DNA of 64,000 nucleotides, from the NCBI GenBank assembly GCA_019240215.1, contig JAFAYQ010000062.1, positions 95,756 to 159,755 on the forward strand, in the 5' to 3' direction. The notes beneath the pieces are model-generated. The model was given only the letters and a program-made list of their open reading frames with translations. It did not search any database and was not told where the DNA came from. Positions 27,988 to 36,648 of this stretch are shown one piece after another (within the stretch, counting starts at the first letter, position 1; each line of letters starts with the position of its first letter). A program made the translations under genes and the position numbers. Origin of the DNA: Actinomycetota bacterium. GTDB lineage: Bacteria; Actinomycetota; Actinomycetes; Streptosporangiales; Streptosporangiaceae.

Positions 27988-28576
27988 CCGGCGGGAACGG
28001 GTCCTGCTGGGCGGTCTGGTCGGCGGCCGGGAACTCCTGCGTCCCGAAGAACGCACCCTGCTGCGTCACCGCGGTGTCATCCGAGGTCAGCAGCCCGGAC
28101 TGGGGGTCGGGAGCACCGCTGACGGGCACCATGGCCCGGCGCCGCCAGCGCGACGGCACGAACAGCGGAATGATCATGACCAGCCCGAGCAGCGCCAGCA
28201 GCCCGTTGAACAGCAGACCCTCGAAGCCGACCCCGTAGGCACGGGTCTTGAGCGGGATCAGCTGCACCGCGCGGTGCACGTTGGTCAGGTAGAGGCCGGT
28301 CAGCGCGAGCAGAGCCAGGCCGGGCAGGCCCGCCGCCAGCGGTGACACCCAGCGCACCGCCATCAGCAGGCCGATCAGCAGCCCGACCCCGGCCAGCGCG
28401 GCCATTGCGAACAGGACATGGTGGTCGTGCAGGAGCGAACCGCCGCCGCCGGGCAGGCTGCCCAGCGGCGCGTTCGCGGTGGGCACCCGGAGCAGGCGCA
28501 GGTATCCCCAGCCGCCACCGAAGAAGATCGCCAGGGCAGCGACGATGGCGAGCACGATCCCAGAAAAGTGCCGCAT
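27935..28576 (-). CDS. Four-helix membrane protein of unknown function
   Basis: The 213-residue protein starts at ATG 28576 with GAAGGGA upstream. It has four hydrophobic segments (FSGIVLAIVAALAIFFGGGW, ALAGVGLLIGLLMAV, GLPGLALLALTGLYL, NGLLALLGLVMIIPLFV) and a hydrophilic tail rich in Gln, Pro and Asp (QQDPFPPVNHPYPPTQDQQ). I do not recognise the family. Its 3' end overlaps the kinase gene. Divergent from the MMPL transporter with a 74-base gap, so co-regulation is possible. Confidence 0.75.
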   Translation of the reverse strand: MRHFSGIVLAIVAALAIFFGGGWGYLRLLRVPTANAPLGSLPGGGGSLLHDHHVLFAMAALAGVGLLIGLLMAVRWVSPLAAGLPGLALLALTGLYLTNVHRAVQLIPLKTRAYGVGFEGLLFNGLLALLGLVMIIPLFVPSRWRRRAMVPVSGAPDPQSGLLTSDDTAVTQQGAFFGTQEFPAADQTAQQDPFPPVNHPYPPTQDQQNPYLR

Positions 28577-28650
28577 GTCTCATTCCCTTCGTCGCTTCTG
28601 AGGCTACGGGCTCAGCCCGATCTCAGTGACCCACCAGTAGGATTCAGCGC

Positions 28651-30987
28651 GTGTCAATCGACGGAATTTTCGGGACGATAGGTTCCTTCGCGGTCAAATT
28701 CCGCTGGTTCATCCTGGTCGCGTGGATAGTCGCGGCCGGCGCGGTGCCGCACTTCCTGCCGTCGCTGGCCAGCGTGACCCAGGGAAACAACGCCAACTTC
28801 CTGCCGGCCAGCGCGCCGAGCCAGCACGCCACCGACCTGGCCAAGCCGTTCGGGCTGGGCACCCTCACGCCGGTGCCGGTGATCGCGGCGGTCAGCGACG
28901 GCAAGCTGACCGCGGCCGACGTCACCTGGCTGAGCACGCTGGAGAAGGACCTCAAGGGCACGCCCACCGTGGTCAAGGTGAGCGACCTGGGTCAGTCCGC
29001 CGACGGCCAGGCCGAGCAGTTGCAGGTGCTGTCGAGCGTAGGCCAGGGCGACGCGAACGGGCTGACCACGCTGGTGGACAACCTGCGCAGCACGATCGCC
29101 AAGGCCAGCCCCCCGTCCGGCGTGCAGGTCCACCTGGCGGGGGCGGTCGCGATCCAGGTCGACCAGCAGAAGAAATCGGGGTCCACCGGCAATGAGGAGG
29201 AAGGCATCTCGGTTGTCTTCATCCTCATCCTGCTGCTGCTGATTTTCCGGTCGCTGCTGGCCCCGCTGATCACCCTGTTCCCCGCGTTCATAGCAGTGGC
29301 GATCTCCGGCCCCCTGGTCGGCGAGGCGGCGCACGCGGGGCTGAAGGTTTCGCAGATCGCACAGCTCATGCTCATCGTGCTGGTGCTCGGGGCGGGCACC
29401 GACTACGGGCTGTTCCTGGTGTTCAGGGTGCGGGAACTGTTGCGGACCGGGCTGGCGCCCAAGGAAGCGGTGCAGCAGGCCCTGATCCGGGTGGGCGAGT
29501 CGATCTCGTTCTCGGCCCTGACCGTGGTGGCCGCGCTGCTGTCCTTGCTGGCGGCCACGTTCCAGATCTACTCTCAGCTCGGCATCCCGCTGGCCATCGG
29601 CATCGGCGTGATGCTGCTGGCCGGGCTGACCCTGCTGCCCGCGCTGCTGGCCATCTTCGGCCGGGCCGCGTTCTGGCCCACCCGGACCCGCGCCGGAACC
29701 GGGAAGGTGGGGGTGTGGGGGCGGCTCGCGACCCGGATCGTGAAGCGCCCGGCCGCCGCGCTCATCACCGGCGTGGTCGTGTTCGGGGCGCTGGCCGTCG
29801 CGGTCACGGCGTACAACCCGGCCGGCTTCGGCGGCACCCTGAGCGCTCCCGGCGGCACCGACTCCGCCGCCGGGCAAGCCCTGCTGTCCAAGCACTTCCC
29901 GTCCAGCAGCGCCAACCCGACCAACCTCATCTACAAGCTCAAGCAGCCGGTCTGGGACGACCCCCAGGTCGTGACCACCGGCCAGAAGGTGATCACCCAG
30001 AGCGGGCAGTTCACCGCGATCACCGGGCCGCTGGACCCGGTCGGCGGGGTAACGCTCACCCCCGCCCAGTTCACCGCGCTGCACGCTGAGCTGGCCAAGC
30101 TCGGGCCGGCCGCCAGCCTGCCCGCCACCCCGCCCGCGAACCTGACGGTGCCGCCATCGGCGTACCAGCTGTACCGGGCGACCGCCCCGTACGTGAGCGC
30201 GGACGGCCTGACCTTCCAGTTCGAGGCCAATCTCAAGGCGGGCGACCCATCCAGCACGGCCGCCATGAACGCGGTCCCGGCGCTGCGGCACACCGCGGCG
30301 CAGGCGGCGTCCGCGATGGGCGCCGCGGATTACGGTGTGGGCGGCGAGGCGCCGGCCTTCTACGACATCAGCCAGATCTCCGACAGCGACCTGCTCCACG
30401 TGATCCCGATCGCGATCCTGGTCATCGGGGTGCTGCTGGCGCTGGTCATGCGCAGCCTGGTGGCGCCGCTGTACCTGATCGCCTCGGTCGGCCTGTCCTA
30501 TCTGGCCGCGCTGGGCCTGTCGGTGCTGATCTTCATCAAGCTGGCCGGGGACGGCGGCCTGACCTTCATCCTGCCGTTCCTGATGTTCGTGTTCCTGCTC
30601 GCACTCGGCGAGGACTACAACATCCTGGTCATGTCCAGAATCAGGGAAGAGGCACACCATCTGCCGCTGCGGGAGGCGGTGAGCCGGGCGGTCGGCGCCA
30701 CCGGCAGCACCGTCACCTCGGCCGGTATGGTGCTGGCGGGCACGTTCGCGGTGTTCGCGGTGGTCGGCGGGCGCGGCTCGGGTGGCAGCCAGATCCGTGA
30801 CGTCGGCGTCGGCCTGGCGCTGGGCGTGCTGATGGACACGTTCGTGGTCCGCACCGTGCTCGTCCCGTCCACCGTGGTCCTGCTCGGGCGCTGGAACTGG
30901 TGGCCGGCCCGGCTGTCCCGGCAGCCGGCCGATCAGCCCGCTGACCAGCCGGCCACGGCCGACCCCGAGGAACGAATCCCGAGCTGA
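28651..30987 (+). CDS. MMPL/RND-family membrane transporter
   Basis: A 778-residue RND-type transporter with twelve predicted helices in two halves, each with a soluble domain after its first helix. The proton-relay motifs are GTDYGLFLVFRVRE near residue 249 and GEDYNILVMSRIREE near residue 652. Homologues export lipids or hydrophobic compounds across the cytoplasmic membrane using the proton gradient. GTG 28651 gives a normal N-terminus. No lipid-synthesis gene is adjacent, so the substrate cannot be inferred; it could equally be a drug exporter. Confidence 0.93.
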   Translation: MSIDGIFGTIGSFAVKFRWFILVAWIVAAGAVPHFLPSLASVTQGNNANFLPASAPSQHATDLAKPFGLGTLTPVPVIAAVSDGKLTAADVTWLSTLEKDLKGTPTVVKVSDLGQSADGQAEQLQVLSSVGQGDANGLTTLVDNLRSTIAKASPPSGVQVHLAGAVAIQVDQQKKSGSTGNEEEGISVVFILILLLLIFRSLLAPLITLFPAFIAVAISGPLVGEAAHAGLKVSQIAQLMLIVLVLGAGTDYGLFLVFRVRELLRTGLAPKEAVQQALIRVGESISFSALTVVAALLSLLAATFQIYSQLGIPLAIGIGVMLLAGLTLLPALLAIFGRAAFWPTRTRAGTGKVGVWGRLATRIVKRPAAALITGVVVFGALAVAVTAYNPAGFGGTLSAPGGTDSAAGQALLSKHFPSSSANPTNLIYKLKQPVWDDPQVVTTGQKVITQSGQFTAITGPLDPVGGVTLTPAQFTALHAELAKLGPAASLPATPPANLTVPPSAYQLYRATAPYVSADGLTFQFEANLKAGDPSSTAAMNAVPALRHTAAQAASAMGAADYGVGGEAPAFYDISQISDSDLLHVIPIAILVIGVLLALVMRSLVAPLYLIASVGLSYLAALGLSVLIFIKLAGDGGLTFILPFLMFVFLLALGEDYNILVMSRIREEAHHLPLREAVSRAVGATGSTVTSAGMVLAGTFAVFAVVGGRGSGGSQIRDVGVGLALGVLMDTFVVRTVLVPSTVVLLGRWNWWPARLSRQPADQPADQPATADPEERIPS

Positions 30988-31117
30988 ACTCGGGACATGC
31001 CGGGCAAGGTGCTGGCCAGATACCCCCTTGACCGGCAGACTCGTGCCGGGAGCCCGGTACCGGACTAGGGTTCGGCGGAGGCCCCCCGGACACGCGCGAG
31101 AACGGAAAGGGACGTCC

Positions 31118-32359
31118 ATGCAGGAACTGCGCTTCGTCGCGGTAAGCGAAGACGGCAGCTACGCCGTTCTCGCCATCCCGGGGCGGAGCGGGCGTTTCAT
31201 GCTGCCCATCGACGACCGGCTGAGGGCGGTCGCCAAGGGGCAGTTCTCCCGGCTCGCCCAGTACGAGATCGAAGTGGAGAATCCCTTGCGACCCAAGGAG
31301 ATCCAGGCCCGTATCCGCGCCGGGGAGACGGTCGAGGAGATCGCTGACGCGGCTGGGATCCCGGTCGAGAGAGTCCGCTGGTTCGAAGGGCCGGTGCTGG
31401 CCGAACGCGGCTACCTGGCCGAGCAGGCGCAGAACGCGTCGGTGCGGCGGCAGGGTGACTCCACCCCCGGGCCCCGGCTCGGGGACATCGTCGGCGAGCG
31501 CCTCATCGAGCTGGGCGCGGACCCCGAGGACGCCCAGTGGGATTCACGCAAGCACGGTGACGGCAGCTGGCAGGTCCAGCTGGCGTTCCGGGCCGGCGGC
31601 CGCCTGCACATCGCCGAGTGGCTGTTCGACCCGCGCCGCCGGCACGTGGCCCCGGCCGACGACAACGCGGCCCGGCTGTCGCTGCCGGACGCCGAGCTGC
31701 CGCCGCCCGCCAGCGGGTCGCTGACCGCCGCGACCGTGACCCCGATCCGGCCCCGCCCGGACCGGCCCGGCTTCGCGCCCCAGCGCTCGGGCCCGGCCAG
31801 CCCGGCCCCCGGTTCGCAGCCGGAGCCGCCCAGCGAGCCGGCCGAGGAAAGCGTGCCCGAACCGGTCCGGGTGGCCGCCCAGGCCGCGTCCCGGGGCGCG
31901 CCCGCGCCGACCGCCCCGATACCGCCCCGGACCCCGCCTGCTCCCCCGGCCGCCCGGCCACCAGCCGCCAGCGAGCCGCCCGCCGCGTCCGCTCCGCCGG
32001 CTCCGGCCGCGCAGACCCCGGTCAAGCAGGCTCCGGCCGCGTCGGCGCCGGCGGCCAGCGCTCCGGCGCCGCCGGCCACCCCGCGTCCGGCTCCCGGCCG
32101 GCCGGCGGCCAGCGCCCGTCCGGCCGCACCGGCCAAGCCCGCGCCCGAGCCCGCCGCCGAGGCCCGCCCGGCCGTCAGCGAGCCGCAGGACCAGCCCCAG
32201 CCGCCCAACCAGCCTCAGAGCCAGCCGGCCGCGGCCGAGCAGCACCCGGCCGAGCCACCGGCCCGTGGCCGGGGCAAGAAGGCCGGCCAGCGCGGCCGCC
32301 GGGCCTCGGTCCCGTCCTGGGACGAGATCATGCTGGGCAATTCGCGGCAGCCCGACTAG
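31118..32359 (+). CDS. sepH: Cell-division protein SepH (DUF3071)
   Basis: The 413-residue protein starts at ATG 31118 after GGAAAGGGA. The N-terminal domain MQELRFVAVSEDGSYAVLAI to VRWFEGPVLAERGYLAEQAQ contains a helix-turn-helix-like segment and is typical of actinobacterial SepH, which binds FtsZ and promotes its assembly at division sites. A second conserved part (QWDSRKHGDGSWQVQLAF, AEWLFDP) follows, then about 200 residues of Pro/Ala-rich linker and a basic end (GRGKKAGQRGRR, PSWDEIMLG). The conserved C-terminal PSWDEI motif is intact. Confidence 0.93.
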   Translation: MQELRFVAVSEDGSYAVLAIPGRSGRFMLPIDDRLRAVAKGQFSRLAQYEIEVENPLRPKEIQARIRAGETVEEIADAAGIPVERVRWFEGPVLAERGYLAEQAQNASVRRQGDSTPGPRLGDIVGERLIELGADPEDAQWDSRKHGDGSWQVQLAFRAGGRLHIAEWLFDPRRRHVAPADDNAARLSLPDAELPPPASGSLTAATVTPIRPRPDRPGFAPQRSGPASPAPGSQPEPPSEPAEESVPEPVRVAAQAASRGAPAPTAPIPPRTPPAPPAARPPAASEPPAASAPPAPAAQTPVKQAPAASAPAASAPAPPATPRPAPGRPAASARPAAPAKPAPEPAAEARPAVSEPQDQPQPPNQPQSQPAAAEQHPAEPPARGRGKKAGQRGRRASVPSWDEIMLGNSRQPD

Positions 32360-32370
32360 TCGGGCTGCCG
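32345..32370. repeat. Perfect 26-base palindrome over the sepH stop codon
   Basis: The arms CGGCAGCCCGACT and AGTCGGGCTGCCG abut with no loop and contain the sepH TAG at 32357-32359. It could fold in RNA with a small loop as part of the 3' end or serve as a protein site. Confidence 0.6.
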
Positions 32371-32399
32371 GCCGGGCCGGACGGACATAGGATCGGGCA

Positions 32400-32421
32400 C
32401 CGGAAGCCGCACGGCTTCCGG
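32400..32421 (+). terminator. Hairpin downstream of sepH
   Basis: CCGGAAGCC and GGCTTCCGG form a perfect 9-bp stem with a GCAC loop, about 40 bases after the sepH stop and before the PEBP gene. There is no T tract. Confidence 0.6.
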
Positions 32422-32489
32422 CGATACGGGCGCGACGCCCGCCGGGCGCGCCCGGGCCGCCGACGGCGAAAGGCAGAGGTGACGGGCAG

Positions 32490-33053
32490 GTGAGCCGGTT
32501 TCCCCGGACGGGTCACCGCACCCGGGCCGGAGCGGGCGCGGCGGCCGGGCTGATGCTGGTGCTCAGCGGCTGCGGGGTCGCCAACGACACCGGGCTGACC
32601 CCGGACGCGCCGAACGCCATGACCGTCACCAGCGCCGCGTTCACCGGCGGGGTATTGCCGCAGCACTTCACCTGTCACGGGGCCGGCGCCAGCCCGCCGC
32701 TGGACTGGTCCGGCGGCCCGTCCAGCACCAAGAGCTACGCGATCGTGGTCGACGACGCGGCCGCCCCGATCACGCCCTACATCTACTGGATCGTGTTCAA
32801 CATCCCCCAGGCCACCACCGATCTGCAGGCGGCCCAGCTGCCGCCGGGGGCCGAAGTGGCCGACAACAGCCTGGGCAAGGCCAGCTACGATCCGCCCTGC
32901 CCGGACCAGCCGGGCCACAGCTACCGGTTCACCGTCTACGCGCTGAACTCGACCCTCAACCTGCCGCAAGGGGCCCCTACGCTCAAGGCCTGGCAGGCCA
33001 TCGCCAACGCGGCCGTCGCCCGCGGCCGGGTGCCGGTCAAGGCGAACCCCTGA
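32490..33053 (+). CDS. PEBP-family (YbhB/YbcL) lipoprotein
   Basis: The 187-residue protein has a signal peptide and lipobox LSGC around residues 25-29, so it should be anchored outside the membrane. The phosphatidylethanolamine-binding-protein fold shows in FTCHGAGASPPLDWSG, SYAIVVDDAAAP (the DDxDAP-like site), YWIVFNIP and the GKASYDPPCPDQPGHSYRFTVYAL block. The family binds phosphate-headgroup lipids or acts as kinase or protease inhibitor; bacterial roles are unclear. GTG 32490 follows GGGCAGG. Confidence 0.87.
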   Translation: MSRFPRTGHRTRAGAGAAAGLMLVLSGCGVANDTGLTPDAPNAMTVTSAAFTGGVLPQHFTCHGAGASPPLDWSGGPSSTKSYAIVVDDAAAPITPYIYWIVFNIPQATTDLQAAQLPPGAEVADNSLGKASYDPPCPDQPGHSYRFTVYALNSTLNLPQGAPTLKAWQAIANAAVARGRVPVKANP

Positions 33054-33174
33054 CCCGGGCGCGTTTAGGGCAGATGCCCGAACCAAGCCGAAACTTTCCC
33101 AAAGTTCTGACACCGTCCAAGCTGGTCCGCGAGAATCGAACTTCGGGGCGACCAGGCGTTTGACGGTCCCGGGT

Positions 33175-33227
33175 GCTAGCGACAACGAGGGCAGGTCCGC
33201 GTCAATGGCCGCGTGTGCCTCGCTAGC
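33175..33227 (+). promoter_or_regulatory. Structured region in the leader of the low-complexity gene
   Basis: GCTAGCGA at 33175-33182 pairs with TCGCTAGC at 33220-33227, and inside them GGCA/TGCC and CGCG/CGCG can also pair around a TCAATGGC loop. It lies 35 bases before the next start codon. It may be a leader RNA fold or an operator. It does not match a riboswitch class I know. Confidence 0.35.
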
Positions 33228-33262
33228 GCCGCCCAGGTGGCCATGGTTTGTTGGGTGGTGAA

Positions 33263-35575
33263 ATGACTCTGCTCGTGGTCCTCGGGATCGTGGTTGTCGT
33301 CACGATTCTCGTGGCCCTGTTCCTCAGCTTGAGGTCGGGACGGAACCGGGACGGTGCGTCCGCCGCCGGCGACCGGCCAGGCAGAGGCGGGAGCAGGTCG
33401 GACAGATCACCGTCGCTGGCCGACCGCGCCAGGTCGATGGCGAGCCGCCGCAAAGACGATGAATCCCCAGGTCGCCGCGTTGCCGGGCGCAGCCGCGACG
33501 ACTACGACGACTACGGCCGTCCGCCGCGCGGGCCCGCTACCGGGCCGAACCGCAGCGGTCTGGTCGCCAGCGGAGCCCCCCGGTCGGCCGGGCGCGGGCG
33601 CCCGGCCGACGGGTTCGAGGACGCCGGGCCCGGGTTCGGGCGCGACGGCGGCGGCTACGACGGCTACGACACCGGGCCGACCGGCCCGCTGAGCGCCGAG
33701 CCCGGCACCGAGGTGTTCGGCTCGGGTGGCTACCCCGCCCAGGACCCGCCCGGGCGGCCCCGGTCGCGGCCCGGGCGCGCGGGGGCGGGCCCGGCGGGGC
33801 GCGGCCGCAGGCCGGATGGCCATCACCCCGCGGGCCCGGACGATTTCGGACCGCCGGAGCCGGGTTTCGGCCCAGGTGACCGGGGTGCGCGGCCGGCCGC
33901 GGCCGGCTACGGCTTCGACCCTGACGACAGCACCGCCACCGCCAACTTCGCCGACCCCGGCCGGGACACCGGCCCCGGCGCCGACCGCCCGGGGCGGGGC
34001 GCCGACGAGGACGAGGACGATATCGAGCGCGGCGGCGGGCGGCGGCGGCTCAGCGGCCGGATCCAGCGCCCGCGGCTGCGCCGCGACAAGTCCGACTTCG
34101 ATGAAGACCCATGGCCGTCCTACGATGAGGACGAAGGCGCGATCCCGGACGAGAAGTACTGGGCCGACATGTACTCCGACCGGCCGCTGTCGACCACCGC
34201 CCGGACCGCCCACGCGGCCTCCGACGCCGACCCGGGCTGGCCCAGCCCGGGCGCCGAGGCCCCGCCGCAGGCCGAGCCGGACGCCGCCCCGCAGGGCCGC
34301 GGCCGCCGGGGCCGCCGTCGGGCCGCCGACGCGCTCGACGAGGGGACCGAGCCGCGGCCGGCGGCCCAGCCCGACCCGGGCGCAGGCAGCGGCGGCGGAC
34401 GGCACGGGGTGCCGCAGCCCGCGCGGCCGGCCGAGGACCCGCTGACCAGTGAATCGTTCTCCCGGCACGCGCGCGAGGCGACCGACAGCCGGTCCTACCG
34501 GGGTTCGCGGCCGGCGGCCGACCAGAACCGGCCGCCGGCGGCCGGGCGGCCGGACTCGGCCAGCGCCGACAACCAGTCGATGCGCCCGGACCCGCGTGGC
34601 TACGGCTCGGACCCGCTGACCGGCCCGAGCCCCCTGGCGCCGCGACCGCCGGCCGGCAACTACCCCGGCGGCCCCAGCGCCCCCGGTGGCCCGGGCGGCG
34701 GCTATCCGGGCGGCCCCGGCGGGGGTTACCCGCCCGGCGGCGGCTACCCAGGCGGCCCACCCTCCGGCCGGCCACCGGCCGGACCCGGCCCGGGGCGGCC
34801 GCCGGCCGGCCGCCAGGACCCCTACGCCGGGTACCGCAACGGCAGCGGCCCCGGTCCCGGCGCTCCCAGCAACGGGTACCGCGGGCCCGACAACGGCTAC
34901 CGCAACGGCAACGGCAACGGCCCGGGCGGCTACCCCGAGCGCACCGCGGCCTACCCACCGCCCGGCCGCGGCGGCCGCCCGCCGGTCCCGCCCGGGGCGG
35001 CCGGACCCCGGTCCGGCCCGAGCGGACCGCTGCCGCCCGGCCCGGGCGGCCCACCCCCCGGAGCCGGCTATCCCGCCAACGGCCGCCCGCCCGCCCCGGG
35101 TGGGGCGCCCGGCGGCGGACGGCGGGCGCGGCCCGCGCTGCCGGCGCCCGGCCAGGGCTCCGGCCCGGCCGGGGGCGGTACCGGTGGCTGGACCCCGAGC
35201 CCGAACGGCGCGGCTGGGCCCGGCGGCCCGGCCGGCGGTGACCGGCGCCCGGGCTACGGTCCCTACGGTGGCGGCGGCTACCCGGGGACGCCCGCGGGCG
35301 GTGCGCCGCGCGGCGGCCGTCACGGTGGCCCGCCGAGCGGCCCGCCGAGTGGTCTTCAGGGCGGCCCGGCCGGCGGCCCCGGCTACCCGCCCGATCCGTC
35401 CTACCCGGACGGCGGTTACCCCGACGACCAAGGCGGCCGTCCGCCGCTGCCGCCCGGCCAGAACGGGCCTGGCGGTACCGGTGAGCACGCCCGCGGCCGC
35501 CGCAGGACCAACCGGGACAACGGGCACCGGCGCCCCGACGACGGCTACGACGACACCTATCGCCGCGGCTACTGA
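33263..35575 (+). CDS. Large membrane-anchored Gly/Pro/Arg-rich low-complexity protein
   Basis: A protein of about 770 residues starting at ATG 33263 with GGTGA just upstream. Residues 1-22 (MTLLVVLGIVVVVTILVALF) are one membrane helix or an uncleaved signal. The rest is intrinsically disordered: first Arg/Asp/Gly-rich with acidic stretches (DEDEDDIERG and SDFDEDPWPSYDEDEGAIP then DEKYWADMYSD), then long Pro/Gly repeats (PGGGYPGG, GYRNGNGNG) and a basic-polar end. The codon pattern and lack of stops support real coding, but no folded domain is seen. The one conserved-looking island is the acidic WADMYSDRPL region at about residues 290-315. Confidence 0.7.
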   Translation: MTLLVVLGIVVVVTILVALFLSLRSGRNRDGASAAGDRPGRGGSRSDRSPSLADRARSMASRRKDDESPGRRVAGRSRDDYDDYGRPPRGPATGPNRSGLVASGAPRSAGRGRPADGFEDAGPGFGRDGGGYDGYDTGPTGPLSAEPGTEVFGSGGYPAQDPPGRPRSRPGRAGAGPAGRGRRPDGHHPAGPDDFGPPEPGFGPGDRGARPAAAGYGFDPDDSTATANFADPGRDTGPGADRPGRGADEDEDDIERGGGRRRLSGRIQRPRLRRDKSDFDEDPWPSYDEDEGAIPDEKYWADMYSDRPLSTTARTAHAASDADPGWPSPGAEAPPQAEPDAAPQGRGRRGRRRAADALDEGTEPRPAAQPDPGAGSGGGRHGVPQPARPAEDPLTSESFSRHAREATDSRSYRGSRPAADQNRPPAAGRPDSASADNQSMRPDPRGYGSDPLTGPSPLAPRPPAGNYPGGPSAPGGPGGGYPGGPGGGYPPGGGYPGGPPSGRPPAGPGPGRPPAGRQDPYAGYRNGSGPGPGAPSNGYRGPDNGYRNGNGNGPGGYPERTAAYPPPGRGGRPPVPPGAAGPRSGPSGPLPPGPGGPPPGAGYPANGRPPAPGGAPGGGRRARPALPAPGQGSGPAGGGTGGWTPSPNGAAGPGGPAGGDRRPGYGPYGGGGYPGTPAGGAPRGGRHGGPPSGPPSGLQGGPAGGPGYPPDPSYPDGGYPDDQGGRPPLPPGQNGPGGTGEHARGRRRTNRDNGHRRPDDGYDDTYRRGY

Positions 35576-35576
35576 T

Positions 35577-35621
35577 CCTGGTGGGCCCGGGCCGGCGGAC
35601 ACGGCCCGGTGACCCACCAGG
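35577..35621 (+). terminator. Terminator after the low-complexity gene
   Basis: CCTGGTGGG and CCCACCAGG, with an inner CGGGCC/GGCCCG pair, form a strong two-part stem directly after the stop codon and 12 bases before the Nei gene. Confidence 0.75.
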
Positions 35622-35633
35622 CATGCTGGCTAC

Positions 35634-36401
35634 ATGCCAGAGGGAGATACGGTCTTCCGGGCGGCGGCCGATCTGCGGGCAGCGCTGGCCGGCCAGCCGC
35701 TGACGCGCAGCGACTTCCGGGTGCCGCGCTACGCGACCGCCGACCTGTCCGGGCAGACCGTGACCGAGGTCGTCCCCCGCGGTAAGCATCTGCTGGTCCG
35801 GACCGATGCCGGCCTCAGCGTGCACACGCACCTGAAGATGGAGGGCCGCTGGCGGGTGCGGCCCGCGGCCGAGCGGCTGCGGGAGAGCTACCGGATCCGG
35901 CTGGTGCTGGCCAACCAGGACTGGCAGGCGGTCGGCTACGACCTCGGCATCACCGAGATCCTCCGCACCGACCGCGAGGACGAGGTCACCGGGCACCTCG
36001 GGCCGGACCTGCTGGGGCCGGACTGGGACGCGGCCGAGGCGGCCCGGCGGCTGCGCGAGGACCCGGACCGGCCCGCCGGCGAGGCGCTGCTGGACCAGCG
36101 GAACCTGGCCGGGATCGGCAACGTGTACAAGTCGGAGATCTTGTTCCTGCGCGGAATCCGGCCGTGGCGGCCGGTCGGCAAGATCAGGGACGTGGACGGG
36201 CTGGCGGACCTCGCCCACCGGATGCTCGACGCCAACAAGGACCGGGTCGAGCGGGTCACCACCGGCGTGCCGCGCCGGGGCCAGCAGGTCTGGGTCTACG
36301 GCCGCGAGGGACAGCCCTGCCGGCGGTGCGGCACCCGGATCCATAAGGCCGAACTCGGCGACCGGGTCACCTACTGGTGCCCATCCTGCCAGCCCGACTG
36401 A
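35634..36401 (+). CDS. nei: Fpg/Nei-family DNA glycosylase (endonuclease VIII-like)
   Basis: The 255-residue repair enzyme begins MPEGDTVFRAA, where Pro1 after Met removal is the catalytic amine and Glu2 follows, as in Nei rather than Fpg (which has PELPE). The helix-two-turn-helix motif is LLDQRNLAGIGNVYKSEILF and the C-terminal zinc finger is CRRCGTRIHKAELGDRVTYWCPSC. It excises oxidised pyrimidines and cuts the abasic site. The downstream 247-base gap to the FtsH gene holds only a short palindrome (CGGCAGCTGCCG at 36475-36486). Confidence 0.94.
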   Translation: MPEGDTVFRAAADLRAALAGQPLTRSDFRVPRYATADLSGQTVTEVVPRGKHLLVRTDAGLSVHTHLKMEGRWRVRPAAERLRESYRIRLVLANQDWQAVGYDLGITEILRTDREDEVTGHLGPDLLGPDWDAAEAARRLREDPDRPAGEALLDQRNLAGIGNVYKSEILFLRGIRPWRPVGKIRDVDGLADLAHRMLDANKDRVERVTTGVPRRGQQVWVYGREGQPCRRCGTRIHKAELGDRVTYWCPSCQPD

Positions 36402-36648
36402 TGTAACCCTTTGCTTCCGAGTGATTTCCCAATGGGGGCAGAGCATGAACATAGGTTGGGCGAATCTGGGACGCCGGCAGCTGCCGTCGGGCGCGGGCGT
36501 GGGGCCGCGCTGACCCTGGCCGGGCGGCAGCTGAGCCCGGCCCCGGCGGCGGCCGGCCGCCGGTTACGCGGTCAGCGAATTTGGTGGACGGCACGGACAA
36601 AGATCAATTCGGTGTAGGGCAGACTGAATCCATGACCTTGGACATGCC

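Noticed and set aside
28654..31119. An 821-codon minus-strand frame opposite the MMPL transporter
   Set aside because: The plus strand has all RND motifs; the antisense product shows only His/Gln/Gly-rich shadow sequence.
33054..33262. Known riboswitch (for example the c-di-AMP class) before the low-complexity gene
   Set aside because: I looked for the conserved blocks of that class and did not find them; only simple inverted repeats are present.
34050..36452. An 800-codon minus-strand frame across the low-complexity gene and nei
   Set aside because: It is Arg/Gly/Pro-rich with no domain, covers a clear glycosylase gene on the other strand and has no ribosome site.
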